Of a DNA stretch of 32,580 bases, positions 16,870-26,243 are shown in pieces. How positions within the stretch are numbered: position 1 is the first letter of the stretch; every line of letters begins with the position of its first letter. The DNA is from Draconibacterium orientale. GTDB taxonomy: Bacteria > Bacteroidota > Bacteroidia > Bacteroidales > UBA12170. Location: contig DYSN01000036.1 of assembly GCA_020718205.1 (NCBI GenBank), forward strand, positions 1-32,580, written 5' to 3'. The notes beneath the pieces are model-generated. The model made no database searches. It had not been told where the DNA came from and was given only the letters and a program-made list of their open reading frames with translations. Both the position numbers and the translations under genes were made by a program.

Positions 16870-19455
16870 ATGAAAATGTTTTTTTTATTACTCGGGCTCA
16901 TTCCGGTATTTGGATTTCCTCAGATGACGGATGGTTTTTCGGATGGTAATTTTACCGAAAACCCTCCCTGGTGTGGCGACGTAACTCACTTTGAAATAAA
17001 TAGTTCTTTGCAATTACACCTGCGATCATCCGGGACCGATACATCCCTATTATTTACCCCCAATGGTTGTATCCGTGATACTGAATGGAATTTCTGGATG
17101 AAGTTATCATTCAATACTTCGACAAATAACTATGCCCGGATATATTTGACATCCGACACGTTTAATTTACAGACAGCCCGGGGTTATTTTATCCAGGCAG
17201 GTGGGACCGACGACACCATTTCCATCCTAAGGCAGGAGGGATTAACGGTTGAAAAACTATACAGCCTGAAAATGTATAGAATGAATCACAGTACCAATAC
17301 CCTGTATTTTAAAATCAAACGGGATGTGCCCGGCAATTGGACGGTTCAAATTGATACGGCCTGTGGAAACAACTATTTTACAGATGGGCACTTTTTTGAC
17401 AACACCCTTGACACCAGTAGATGGTTTGGGGTTTATTGCCGTTATACTTCGAGTAATTCAACAAAATTTTACTTTGATAATTTTTATGTTGGCCCTATTC
17501 TATACGACACAGTAGCTCCCACTGTGAAAGCGCTTGAGGCAATAAATAATCAAAAAATCAGGATCACATTTTCAGAACAAATTTTCCCCGAGGGTATTAC
17601 AAACAACAACCATTTCAAAATGCTTCAAAGCAACCAGTTTCCGGATTCTGTTATTCAGGATTCACAGCAACCGGCCAGGGTTGATCTTGTATTCCCGAAC
17701 CCTTTGCATGAGGGACAGCTGGAAACATTGCTTATACAGGGGGTCAAAGACATGTCGGGGAATATGATATCAGATACGTTGGTTTCTGTCTCATATTATC
17801 GTGTTAAGGCGCACGATATCCTCATACACGAAATTCTTGCCGATCCTGAACCGATTGTTGGGTTACCTGATGGGGAATTTGTCGAATTATGGAACCGGGC
17901 CCCATTTCCCATTAATTTAGAAGGGTGGAGTTTCAAATTTAGCAGTTATATGAAAGTATTCCCTTCCATTGTTATTCAACCGAATGCCACTTTATTGATC
18001 GTAAAGGATTCGTCATATTTAAAATATGGAAATTGTGTTTTTCTTTTTACATCTTCTTCTTCCTTATCCAACAGCGGTACAACATTGATATTGAAAGATC
18101 CTGATCAACATATCATCCATTCGGTACCCTATAGCCCGGAATGGTTCCGTGTCCCTTTTAAGTCGGATGGGGGGTGGTCACTGGAGATGATTGACCCACT
18201 GAATCCGTGTGGATGTGATAAAAACTGGGATGGTTCAAAACATAATTTGGGCGGTACGCCGGGGGAACCAAATTCGATCTATACAGAAAATCCCGACCAG
18301 GTCGATCCCTCTATTACACGTGCTTTACTTTTGGATTCGAATCATCTTCGGGTTTTTTTTTCAGAAACCATTGACACTCTTTCTGTTACGGATTCAAATT
18401 GTTGGAAAATTGAGCCGGGGGTATTTCATCAGAACCGGATGTTGTTTTCCGATCCATCGTATCAGTCGGTAGTATTGCATTTTTCGGGTACAATTTTTTC
18501 CAAACAGATTTATTTCCTGAAAACAGAATGTCCGGTTAAGGATTGTGCCGGAAACGAATCGGATACAAGCAAATCGGTAAGGTTTTCATGGCCCGTTGCC
18601 ACTGAAGAACGCGATGTAATTATCAATGAATTATTATCTGATCCGGTTTCCGGTGGATCAAGGTTTGTGGAACTTTATAACCGGTCGGAGAAAGTAATTG
18701 ATCTAAAAACGCTGGTTCTTTCTTTTGGGGGTGTTGAGCAGGGTATTCCCCTTGAAGCAACACCTTTGTCCAATGAAGGTTATTTGATGTTTCCCGGAGA
18801 TCATCTCGCCTTCACGGTTTCTCCGCGAAACATCTTAGGGGACTATAATTCCCCTTTCCCGGATGGTATTATTATGGTGCCAGATCTACCTGTTTTTGAT
18901 GAAGATTCGGGGACAATAATGCTTGCCCGAAAAGAGGATTTGGCGCTTATTGATGTTGTTCATTATCAAAAAGAGATGCACTATCCTTTATTGATAACAC
19001 GGGAGGGTGTTTCACTGGAACGATTGAACCCCGACCGGTCTTCTGAGGATAAAACCAACTGGCATTCTGCCGCAGAAAACGTTGGATATGCTACACCGGC
19101 TTATTTGAATTCCCATGGTTCCGGATCGTTGATAGATGAGGAAGAGATCAAGGTGACCCCGGAGATTTTTTCGCCCGATAATGATGGTTTGAACGATATT
19201 GTTAATATTGAATTTAGCATCCATGAAACGAATATTACCGGCACTGTTTCAGTTTATGATTCCAGGGGCAGGCGGATCGTCGTATTGGCGAATAATGTAT
19301 TGCTCTCTTCCCGTGAAATATTTTCCTGGAATGGTATGACCGTTGAACGGCAGAAGGCCCCTATGGGCTATTACATCATTATTGCTGAAATGATAAAACC
19401 GGATGGTACCGTGATCAGAAAAAAAGCAACTACTTTTCTCAGCGGGAGACTTTAA
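16870..19455 (+). CDS. Secreted lamin-tail domain protein with FlgD-like C-terminus
   Basis: An 861-residue exported protein. A signal peptide (MKMFFLLLGLIPVFGFPQ region) is followed by a beta-rich N-terminal domain to about 212, a Big_5-like domain beginning DTVAPTV (about 215-313), and a lamin-tail domain (about 315-430, with IHEILADPEP and GEFVELWNR). A second Big_5-like domain starts DPSITRALL (about 477-575) and a second lamin-tail domain follows (INELLSDP, FVELYNR). The end is FSPDNDGLNDIVNIEF with a FlgD-like fold (VYDSRGRRI, FSWNGM, GYYIIIAE), the form found on Bacteroidota surface proteins linked to gliding and type IX secretion. Function is unknown; an adhesin or wall-bound role is inference. 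Its stop overlaps that of the convergent comF-like gene by 4 bases. Confidence 0.82.
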   Translation: MKMFFLLLGLIPVFGFPQMTDGFSDGNFTENPPWCGDVTHFEINSSLQLHLRSSGTDTSLLFTPNGCIRDTEWNFWMKLSFNTSTNNYARIYLTSDTFNLQTARGYFIQAGGTDDTISILRQEGLTVEKLYSLKMYRMNHSTNTLYFKIKRDVPGNWTVQIDTACGNNYFTDGHFFDNTLDTSRWFGVYCRYTSSNSTKFYFDNFYVGPILYDTVAPTVKALEAINNQKIRITFSEQIFPEGITNNNHFKMLQSNQFPDSVIQDSQQPARVDLVFPNPLHEGQLETLLIQGVKDMSGNMISDTLVSVSYYRVKAHDILIHEILADPEPIVGLPDGEFVELWNRAPFPINLEGWSFKFSSYMKVFPSIVIQPNATLLIVKDSSYLKYGNCVFLFTSSSSLSNSGTTLILKDPDQHIIHSVPYSPEWFRVPFKSDGGWSLEMIDPLNPCGCDKNWDGSKHNLGGTPGEPNSIYTENPDQVDPSITRALLLDSNHLRVFFSETIDTLSVTDSNCWKIEPGVFHQNRMLFSDPSYQSVVLHFSGTIFSKQIYFLKTECPVKDCAGNESDTSKSVRFSWPVATEERDVIINELLSDPVSGGSRFVELYNRSEKVIDLKTLVLSFGGVEQGIPLEATPLSNEGYLMFPGDHLAFTVSPRNILGDYNSPFPDGIIMVPDLPVFDEDSGTIMLARKEDLALIDVVHYQKEMHYPLLITREGVSLERLNPDRSSEDKTNWHSAAENVGYATPAYLNSHGSGSLIDEEEIKVTPEIFSPDNDGLNDIVNIEFSIHETNITGTVSVYDSRGRRIVVLANNVLLSSREIFSWNGMTVERQKAPMGYYIIIAEMIKPDGTVIRKKATTFLSGRL

Positions 19456-20141
19456 GCTCTTGTAAAGGCAATGCATGCCACACTTATGTTGCAATCCGGG
19501 ACCGCACTGAGAGCCTGGACGCAAGATTCAACCGTAGCGCCCGTTGTTATTACATCGTCCACCAGAAGCAGATGTTTTCCTTGCAGCGAAGCCGGGTCGC
19601 TGATTGTAAACACTTCACGCACATTCCGGTACCGGTTAAACCGTGATTTTTTCGTTTGGGTTTCTGTTGTTTTTATCCGGAGAAGGGCATGGCTGTTGAC
19701 AGGAAGGTTCATGGATTCAGCGAGCCCGGTAGCAAAACGTTCGCTTTGATTATATCCCCTTTGTTTACGTTTTGTTTTATGCAATGGTACCGGAACGATA
19801 GTCTGGATAGACTGATATAATGGGACGGAAGACAATTGACGGCCAAACCGGATTCCCAGATAGACGCCCACGTCGCCTCTACCTTTATATTTGAGTTGAT
19901 GAATTAAATGTTGCACCTTTCCCCCTTTATTGAAATATAAAAATGCTGTAGCGTTTTCAACAACGACCCTTCCCCAGAAAGTTTTACAAAGGGGGTTATC
20001 GTTATCAAGATGAAAATTGGTCCGTGGTAAATGATAATCACATAAATGACAAATGATATCTTCATTTTTCCATAAACTGTTACCGCAACACAGGCAGATT
20101 CTTGGAAAAATCAGCGAAATAAAATCTTCAAGCAAATTCAT
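19452..20141 (-). CDS. ComF family phosphoribosyltransferase-like protein
   Basis: This 229-residue protein has the ComF layout. An N-terminal zinc finger CLCCG...CHLC (C16/C19, C31/C34) is followed by FLYFNKGGKVQHLIHQLKYKG, the PVPLHKTKRKQRGYNQS segment, and the phosphoribosyltransferase loop LLLVDDVITTGAT near the C-terminus. ComF/GntX proteins take part in DNA uptake or transformation in some bacteria, while in Bacteroidota their role is largely untested. The gene is convergent with the lamin-tail gene; the two stops share TTAA. Upstream on the minus strand TACTTTTT (20173-20180) is a one-mismatch -7 element. Confidence 0.88.
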   Translation of the reverse strand: MNLLEDFISLIFPRICLCCGNSLWKNEDIICHLCDYHLPRTNFHLDNDNPLCKTFWGRVVVENATAFLYFNKGGKVQHLIHQLKYKGRGDVGVYLGIRFGRQLSSVPLYQSIQTIVPVPLHKTKRKQRGYNQSERFATGLAESMNLPVNSHALLRIKTTETQTKKSRFNRYRNVREVFTISDPASLQGKHLLLVDDVITTGATVESCVQALSAVPDCNISVACIAFTRA

Positions 20142-20234
20142 GGTTTTTTACCTCTTAATCGGGGTTACAATAAAAAAGTAACACGGTTGTCGGATATTTT
20201 TTTTAATCCTGCCCGGATATTAAAAAATTTCCTG

Positions 20235-20242
20235 TAGGTTTG
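20235..20242 (+). promoter_or_regulatory. Candidate -7 element for the ABC protein and rnr (TAGGTTTG)
   Basis: TAGGTTTG matches TAnnTTTG exactly and is 19 bases before the ATG at 20262, implying a very short leader. No clear -33 element is seen. Confidence 0.4.
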
Positions 20243-20261
20243 AATAATATTACCTGTTGCC

Positions 20262-21992
20262 ATGAATACTTCTGATTTACTTGAAGTTGTTGATTTGTCT
20301 GTTGGTTTTATGTCAGATGGACAGGAGCATGTAGTTGCAGATCATGTCTCTTTTAATTTGAATAAATCTCAGACGTTGGCAGTTGTTGGGGAATCCGGTT
20401 CAGGCAAAACAATAACTGCATTGGCCATCATGCGGTTGATCCCTTGTCCTCCCGGGAGGATAATACAAGGATCGGTGATCCTTCGCAAGAACGGTTATTC
20501 GGGAACAGATCTTTTACAAATGAACGAGCAGGAGATCCAAAGGTTGCGTGGAAAAGAGATTTCAATGATTTTTCAGGAACCCATGACCTCTTTAAATCCG
20601 GTTTATACCTGTGGAAACCAGATTGTTGACGGGTTAAGGGTTCATTTCAAACTAACCCGGAAAGAGGCGTATGAAAAAGCGCTGGATTTATTTAATGAAG
20701 TGTTGTTGCCACGTCCCAAAGAGATTTTAAAAGCGTATCCTCATCAATTATCCGGGGGGCAAAAGCAGCGGGTAATGATTGCAATGGCCATTTCATGCAA
20801 TCCAGGGATCCTTATTGCTGACGAACCAACAACGGCGCTTGATGTAACCGTTCAGAAGGCCATTCTTGAATTATTGAAAAGGTTACAGGCCAGTCGTGAC
20901 ATGAGTATTTTATTTATTACACATGATTTGGGACTTGTTTCTGGTTTTGCCGACCGGGCCCTGGTGATGAACAAAGGAAAAATTGTTGAATCGGGGCCTG
21001 TGCATGAATTATTTCATTTTCCAAAGCATCCTTACACGCGTGGATTAATGGCTTGCCGGCCTCCTCTTAATAAACGGTTGGTCCATTTACCAACGCTTGA
21101 AAGTATTGTTCAGACGAATCTGATTCAGCAGGAAGCAGAAATAACCATGCAGCAGCGTGAATGGGCGCATAGAAAAATTTACAGTCAGGAACCGATTCTT
21201 GTATTTGAACGGGTTTCAAAAAGGTACCGCTTGCCGGGCGGGGGTTTATTTGAACGGAAATGCAAGGAATTATTTGCAATTGAAGAGGCACGGTTTGATG
21301 TTTATCCAGGTGAGACGCTGGGTGTAGTTGGAGAATCGGGTTCCGGGAAAACCACCTTAGCCCGGGTTGCCCTTAATTTAATTCCTGCTTCCGCAGGACG
21401 GATTTTATACCGCGGTACCGATATTTCCCTGGTGACTGATCGAACAATGAAAAAATTCCGGAAAGAATTACAAATTATTTTTCAGGACCCTTATTCATCC
21501 TTAAATCCGAGAATCAGTGTTGGCAGGGCCATTCAGGAACCGATGAAAGTCCATGGGTTGCATAAAAATGATGCGGGACGAAAAGAAAAAGTAATTGAAC
21601 TTCTTTCCAGGGTCGGATTAAAACCGGAACATTTTTACCGGTATCCCCATGAATTTTCTGGCGGACAGCGTCAACGGATTTGTATTGCCAGGGCTCTTTC
21701 TGTTGAACCACGATTGATTATTTGTGATGAATCGGTTTCAGCCCTCGACGTTTCGGTTCAGGCCCAGGTACTCAATTTATTGAATGATTTGAAAAAGGAT
21801 TTCGGGTTGACCTATATTTTTATATCTCACGATCTTTCTGTTGTAAAATATATGGCAGACCGAATGATTGTAATGAAAAGCGGTAACATTGTGGAAATCG
21901 GGGAAGCCGATCGGGTTTATGCCCACCCACAATCAGAATATACAATGGAATTGTTGAAAGCAATTCCGGGCCTGGATGCAAACAGGGTTTAG
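20262..21992 (+). CDS. Dipeptide/oligopeptide-type ABC transporter, two fused ATPase domains
   Basis: A 576-residue cytoplasmic ATPase that joins two nucleotide-binding domains of the DppD/DppF (YejF) kind. In the first, Walker A is GESGSGKT (43-50), the signature is LSGGQKQR (163-170) and Walker B is ILIADEPTTALD. In the second, Walker A is GESGSGKT (357-364), the signature is FSGGQRQR (465-472) and Walker B is LIICDESVSALD, where Ser replaces the usual Pro after the catalytic Glu. Both sites look active. It should power import of peptides or similar solutes through partner permeases, none of which are in this window. rnr follows after 30 bases, probably on the same transcript. Confidence 0.92.
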   Translation: MNTSDLLEVVDLSVGFMSDGQEHVVADHVSFNLNKSQTLAVVGESGSGKTITALAIMRLIPCPPGRIIQGSVILRKNGYSGTDLLQMNEQEIQRLRGKEISMIFQEPMTSLNPVYTCGNQIVDGLRVHFKLTRKEAYEKALDLFNEVLLPRPKEILKAYPHQLSGGQKQRVMIAMAISCNPGILIADEPTTALDVTVQKAILELLKRLQASRDMSILFITHDLGLVSGFADRALVMNKGKIVESGPVHELFHFPKHPYTRGLMACRPPLNKRLVHLPTLESIVQTNLIQQEAEITMQQREWAHRKIYSQEPILVFERVSKRYRLPGGGLFERKCKELFAIEEARFDVYPGETLGVVGESGSGKTTLARVALNLIPASAGRILYRGTDISLVTDRTMKKFRKELQIIFQDPYSSLNPRISVGRAIQEPMKVHGLHKNDAGRKEKVIELLSRVGLKPEHFYRYPHEFSGGQRQRICIARALSVEPRLIICDESVSALDVSVQAQVLNLLNDLKKDFGLTYIFISHDLSVVKYMADRMIVMKSGNIVEIGEADRVYAHPQSEYTMELLKAIPGLDANRV

Positions 21993-22022
21993 ATGGAGTA
22001 CCAAACAATAATCCGATAACAA

Positions 22023-24182
22023 ATGGCAAAAAAGAAAAACAGTCTGAGTGGAAGTGAAAAAAACACGTTTGTTCAGACGGTGCTGGATATTTTCCGGAAA
22101 AACCCTGCCGGGGCATTTAATTACAAACAGGTCGCAAGCAAATTGGGAGTTATTGACAGGGCATCGAAAGATTTGGTGCGCCTGATCATTGATCAATTAT
22201 ACATGAACAAAGAACTGGTTCAGGCAAAACGGGGTAAATACCGGATCAACACGCAGGATTCAGTTCTCCGGGAAATGGTCAAAACCTCGATAACCGGAAA
22301 AGTTGACATGAAGCAAACCGGGAAAGCGTATGTAATACCGGAAGACAAAACAGAGGATGTTTTTATCTCTGCCACCAATACAAATCACGCCCTTCACGGG
22401 GATGTTGTCAAGGTTTTTCTTTTTCCTGTCAGAAAAGGTCATAAAAGAGAAGGAGAAATAATTGAAATTTTGCGACGGAATAAAAGGCAATTTGTCGGGA
22501 TCATTGAGAGCTCTAAAAATTTTGCTTTTCTTACACCCGACAGCTCGACGATGCCGGTAGATCTGTTTATTCCGGCCTCGAAATTAATGGGAGCAAAAAA
22601 AGGGCAGAAGGTGGTTGCAATAATTACGGAATGGCCTGCTCAGTCGGCCAATCCATTTGGTGAAGTAATCCGGGTTTTAGGAAAGCCGGGAGAAGATTTG
22701 GTTGAAATGCAATCCATTTTGGCTGAAATTGATTTCCCATTATCATTTTCTCCGGTTGCGGAAAAGGAAGCGGCCATATTTCCGGCAAAAATTCCGGAAA
22801 GTGAGGAACAAAAGAGAAGGGATTTCAGGGAAACATTTACAATAACGATCGACCCGGAAGATGCAAAGGATTTTGATGATGCAATATCTCTGGCATTAAT
22901 GAAAAACGGGCATTGGGAAGTGGGTGTTCATATTGCCGATGTTTCCTATTATGTAAAACCCGGTTCGGCCATTGATCAGGAAGCCAAAGAAAGGGGAACT
23001 TCGGTTTATATGGTGGGGCGGACGATTCCGATGCTCCCGGAGCGGCTTTCCAATGAATTGTGTTCTTTGAAGCAGGGGGAAGACCGTCTTTGTTTTTCGG
23101 CTGTATTTGAAATGGATGAAATGGCGAAAATTTATTCTGAATGGTATGGTAAAACGATGATCCATTCCAATCGAAGATTTTCATATGAAGAGGTTCAGAA
23201 GATTATTGAAACAGGGGAGGGTGAATTTGAAAAAGAAATTTCGGTTTTCAATAAAATTGCAGTGAAGTTACGCGATCTTCGTTTTCAAAAGGGATCTTTT
23301 AATTTTGAGACCCAGGAGGTACGGTTCAGGCTCGATGAAAAAGGACGGCCGTTGGATATTTTTATCAGGGAGATGAAAGATTCAAATAAACTGATCGAAG
23401 AGTTTATGTTGCTTGCAAACCGCAAAGTTGCGGAGCATGTGGGGAAGAAAAAAGAAAATCAAACAGCAAAAACCTTTGTTTATCGTGTTCATGATACTCC
23501 AAACCCTGAAAAACTTGAAACATTCACACAATTTTTAGAACGGATTGGGTTTAAGCTTAAAATCAGTTCAAAAAAGTCGCTTGCAGATTCTTTTAATAAA
23601 TTATTTCAGGATATTAAAGGTACTGGTGCAGAGAACATGATTGAGACCATTGCCATCCGGACCATGTCGAAAGCCTATTATACAACCAACAATATTGGCC
23701 ATTACGGGTTGGCTTTTTCATATTATACCCACTTCACATCACCCATCCGGCGTTACCCTGACCTGATGGTCCATCGGTTGTTGTTTGATGATATGCATCA
23801 TTTACCAGGCGCTCAGAAAGAGCTGATTGAACCGGTTTGTGAGCATGCATCGGAAATGGAACGAAAAGCGGTCGATGCAGAGCGGATGTCGGTAAAATAC
23901 AAACAAGCAGAGTATATGTTGGATAAGATAGGGAAGGAATTTGATGCGGTTATTTCGGGGGTTAGCAAATGGGGTATTTTTGCCGAGATTACAGGAACCA
24001 AGTGTGAAGGAATGATCCGGTTACGCGATTTGGATGATGATTACTATTTTCTGGATGAAGAAAATTATCAGATCATTGGACAACGACGAGGCCATCGGTT
24101 TAAACTGGGTGATAAAATAAGAATCCGGGTGAAACGGATAGATCTTGCGCGGAAGCAGATCGACTATGATTGGGTTTGTTGA
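22023..24182 (+). CDS. rnr: Ribonuclease R
   Basis: RNase R is a processive 3'-to-5' exoribonuclease that degrades structured RNA. The 719-residue protein has an N-terminal winged helix (FNYKQVASKLGV), cold-shock type domains, then the RNB catalytic domain with DPEDAKDFDDA. D277, D283, D285 and D286 match the metal-binding aspartates of E. coli RNase R. A YTHFTSPIRRYPDLMVHR segment follows, then a C-terminal S1 domain ending VKRIDLARKQIDYDWV. It is shorter than the E. coli enzyme because it lacks a long basic tail. It lies 30 bases after the ABC gene and ends 3 bases from the convergent LytTR regulator gene. Confidence 0.95.
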   Translation: MAKKKNSLSGSEKNTFVQTVLDIFRKNPAGAFNYKQVASKLGVIDRASKDLVRLIIDQLYMNKELVQAKRGKYRINTQDSVLREMVKTSITGKVDMKQTGKAYVIPEDKTEDVFISATNTNHALHGDVVKVFLFPVRKGHKREGEIIEILRRNKRQFVGIIESSKNFAFLTPDSSTMPVDLFIPASKLMGAKKGQKVVAIITEWPAQSANPFGEVIRVLGKPGEDLVEMQSILAEIDFPLSFSPVAEKEAAIFPAKIPESEEQKRRDFRETFTITIDPEDAKDFDDAISLALMKNGHWEVGVHIADVSYYVKPGSAIDQEAKERGTSVYMVGRTIPMLPERLSNELCSLKQGEDRLCFSAVFEMDEMAKIYSEWYGKTMIHSNRRFSYEEVQKIIETGEGEFEKEISVFNKIAVKLRDLRFQKGSFNFETQEVRFRLDEKGRPLDIFIREMKDSNKLIEEFMLLANRKVAEHVGKKKENQTAKTFVYRVHDTPNPEKLETFTQFLERIGFKLKISSKKSLADSFNKLFQDIKGTGAENMIETIAIRTMSKAYYTTNNIGHYGLAFSYYTHFTSPIRRYPDLMVHRLLFDDMHHLPGAQKELIEPVCEHASEMERKAVDAERMSVKYKQAEYMLDKIGKEFDAVISGVSKWGIFAEITGTKCEGMIRLRDLDDDYYFLDEENYQIIGQRRGHRFKLGDKIRIRVKRIDLARKQIDYDWVC

Positions 24183-24185
24183 TGG

Positions 24186-24917
24186 TCAGGATAGTTTTTT
24201 GCGTTCAATAAGTTCAAAAAAGGTTTTATGATATGTTTCGCTTACAGGAATATATTTATCTCCGATTTTTATCCGGTTTCTTTCGATGGATTCAATTTTA
24301 TCGAGCGCTACAAAAAATGATTTGTGAACACGGCAAAACTGGGGTTCATGGAGTACTTCTTCCAGTTTTTTTGCATTCATAAGGGTCATAATCCGCCGGG
24401 TTTTTGTTACAATCCGCCAATAGTCGCTCATCCCTTCAACATACAGCACATCATTATTTTCAATTCGTTCCATGCGAGTTTCCGTTTTAACAAAGAAGAA
24501 AGGACTTTCGGCGGATGTCATTTTTTTTGTGTCTGCGGGACTGGGAATATTCGATTCCATCTGCATCCGTTCACAGACTTTGTTTACCCCTTTGATAAAG
24601 CGTTCAAAAGATATGGGTTTAAGCATATAATCAACCACATCAAGTTCAAATCCCTGAAGTGCATAATTATCATATGCCGTTGTAAAAATCACATAAGGTT
24701 TGTTTTTAATGGCATTCAGCAATTGAATACCGGTTAATTCTTCCATTTGGATATCCAGGAAAATCAGATCTGTTTTATTGGTCCTGAGATATTCGATAGA
24801 CTCAACCGCATTGACAAATATTTGTGTAAGGTTGAGAAAAGAGACTTTCGAACAATAATCCTTGATGATTTCCAATGCCAGGGGTTCATCATCGATGGCA
24901 ATACAATTGATTTTCAT
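24186..24917 (-). CDS. LytTR-family response regulator
   Basis: A 243-residue two-component regulator of the LytR/AlgR family. The receiver domain has the acidic pair D9/D10, the phospho-acceptor D55 in LIFLDIQM and Lys in YMLKPISF. The C-terminal LytTR DNA-binding domain runs from about 140 (FFFVKTETRMERI) to the end (CRVHKSFFVALDKIESIERNRIKI). The gene lies 88 bases downstream of a LytS-type kinase on the same strand, which is its likely partner. The targets are unknown. The ends of this gene and rnr are convergent, 3 bases apart. Confidence 0.92.
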   Translation of the reverse strand: MKINCIAIDDEPLALEIIKDYCSKVSFLNLTQIFVNAVESIEYLRTNKTDLIFLDIQMEELTGIQLLNAIKNKPYVIFTTAYDNYALQGFELDVVDYMLKPISFERFIKGVNKVCERMQMESNIPSPADTKKMTSAESPFFFVKTETRMERIENNDVLYVEGMSDYWRIVTKTRRIMTLMNAKKLEEVLHEPQFCRVHKSFFVALDKIESIERNRIKIGDKYIPVSETYHKTFFELIERKKLS

Positions 24918-24965
24918 TGGATCCTGTTTTTATTTAACGATTTGATAGTGAAGTTTATATTATTT

Positions 24966-24989
24966 TAAGGGGAATGTATGATCCCCCCT
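24966..24989. other. Hairpin between the kinase and regulator genes
   Basis: AAGGGG (24966-24971) can pair with CCCCTT (24984-24989), or GGGGA (24968-24972) with TCCCC (24981-24985), in the 88-base gap between the kinase and regulator genes. Neither strand has a T run after the stem, so it is not a standard terminator. It could tune regulator expression relative to the kinase. Confidence 0.35.
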
Positions 24990-25005
24990 TGTATGGATGT
25001 TTTAT

Positions 25006-26034
25006 TTACGTGTACAATATTAATAAAACAGAATATAATTCTTTATTTTGATTGATTTCAAGTTTATGGTGGCCTGGATAAATAAGTTCAAGCCTGCGAC
25101 GGATATTTTGGAGACCAATTCCTTTTATCTGATCTTTATTGGCAGTATCCGTTTTTCTGAGATAATTAACCACTTCAAACTGGATCCATTGTTTATCAGC
25201 GTAAAGATTAATTTTAATCCCAGGGACTGCACAATTTTTACAACCATGTTTAAATGCATTTTCAACGAAAGGGATTAAAAGCATGGGGGCAATCGTGTGG
25301 TTTTCGCAGGTGCCTGCAATGGTCAGATCGACGAATCCTTTGGGATGTAAACGAAGATTTTCAAGTGCGATAAAGCTTTTCAGATATTCTATTTCTTTTT
25401 CGAGCGGGACCACATCTTCCGTTGCATCATATAGCATATATCGCATGATGGCCGACATTTTCATGACCGCTTCCGGGGCGTCTTCTGATTTGGTATAAAC
25501 CAGCGAGTATATATTGTTCAGGGTATTAAATAAAAAATGAGGTTTTATCTGTGATCTCAGCAAGGCCAACTCGCTGGCCTTTGTCTGGAGGATTAGTTCA
25601 GATTTTAGTTTTTGACTTTCATACCATCGGATTGCAAGTTGAACAAGCAGTGCGTAAATCCCATAAATGATAACCAGGCGCATTGAATTAAACCACCAGA
25701 CATGATTAACAATCAGGGGTCCCTCCATATTCACATGATGGCTCCCGATATATTTCCAAAAAAGATATTCCAGCCCTATCCGCATTGGAATAAGGGTGCA
25801 AAAAGAAAAAACCAGTAATAAGGTCGGTAACAGTTTCTTTTTTTTATTAAAAACAAACCCGATTAAAAAGTAAAGTGTATAGAAAGTTAAGAAGCTGGTA
25901 ACAGGATAGATTGTGAAATCTTCGTATGGATGATATTTGTCGCCTCCACCCCTTAATGCAATTCCAAAGAGGATCTGATTGAACATGTAAACCCAAAAAG
26001 CAAGATGAACCAGTATTTTGTATTTCAGCCTCAT
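25006..26034 (-). CDS. LytS/YpdA-type sensor histidine kinase
   Basis: A 342-residue inner-membrane kinase. Four membrane segments occupy the N-terminus (about 6-27, 43-62, 69-93 and 111-135). The His_kinase domain begins LALLRSQIKPHFLFNTLNNIY with the phospho-acceptor His at 166. The ATPase domain has the N-box PFVENAFKHG and ends with GIGLQNIRRRLELIYP, so the protein is complete. The sensor part has no separate extracytoplasmic domain, as in many Bacteroidota LytS-like kinases. It precedes the LytTR regulator gene on the same strand. It is paralogous to the kinase at the right edge of the window (31702-32544). Confidence 0.92.
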   Translation of the reverse strand: MRLKYKILVHLAFWVYMFNQILFGIALRGGGDKYHPYEDFTIYPVTSFLTFYTLYFLIGFVFNKKKKLLPTLLLVFSFCTLIPMRIGLEYLFWKYIGSHHVNMEGPLIVNHVWWFNSMRLVIIYGIYALLVQLAIRWYESQKLKSELILQTKASELALLRSQIKPHFLFNTLNNIYSLVYTKSEDAPEAVMKMSAIMRYMLYDATEDVVPLEKEIEYLKSFIALENLRLHPKGFVDLTIAGTCENHTIAPMLLIPFVENAFKHGCKNCAVPGIKINLYADKQWIQFEVVNYLRKTDTANKDQIKGIGLQNIRRRLELIYPGHHKLEINQNKELYSVLLILYT

Positions 26035-26070
26035 ATCAACGAAATTACCGTACGAAAATAAGAATAAATA

Positions 26071-26127
26071 TACCTGATGTAAAGGGCTTTGTCAAAGTAT
26101 TCGACGGAATCCTTAATTTATCAGGTA
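26071..26127. promoter_or_regulatory. Inverted repeats in the divergent kinase / secreted-protein region
   Basis: The 209-base gap between 26035 and 26243 has an 8-base inverted repeat, TACCTGAT (26071-26078) and ATCAGGTA (26120-26127). Between its arms is a smaller palindrome, CTTTG-T-CAAAG (26087-26097). The region serves two divergent genes, so a regulator site is possible but unproven. Nothing else was recognised in this gap apart from TATCTTTA (26201-26208), a one-mismatch -7 element for the secreted protein. Confidence 0.3.
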
Positions 26128-26243
26128 GTTTCATTAAAAAAACCGGTAAAATAATTCAATCGGCACATTTTTTTATTAAAGGACCAACAGAAAAGTTATT
26201 TATCTTTAGATGCCAAAGAAAAAAACGATTAAATCATTCAGAA

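Noticed and set aside
18317-18322. CACGTG hexamer
   Set aside because: The flanks do not match the parS arms, so it is a chance hexamer in coding sequence.
19008-19022. parS-like TGTTTCACTGGAACG inside the lamin-tail gene
   Set aside because: It lacks the central G of CACGTG and has a wrong last base, and it is explained by the codons for a normal coding segment.
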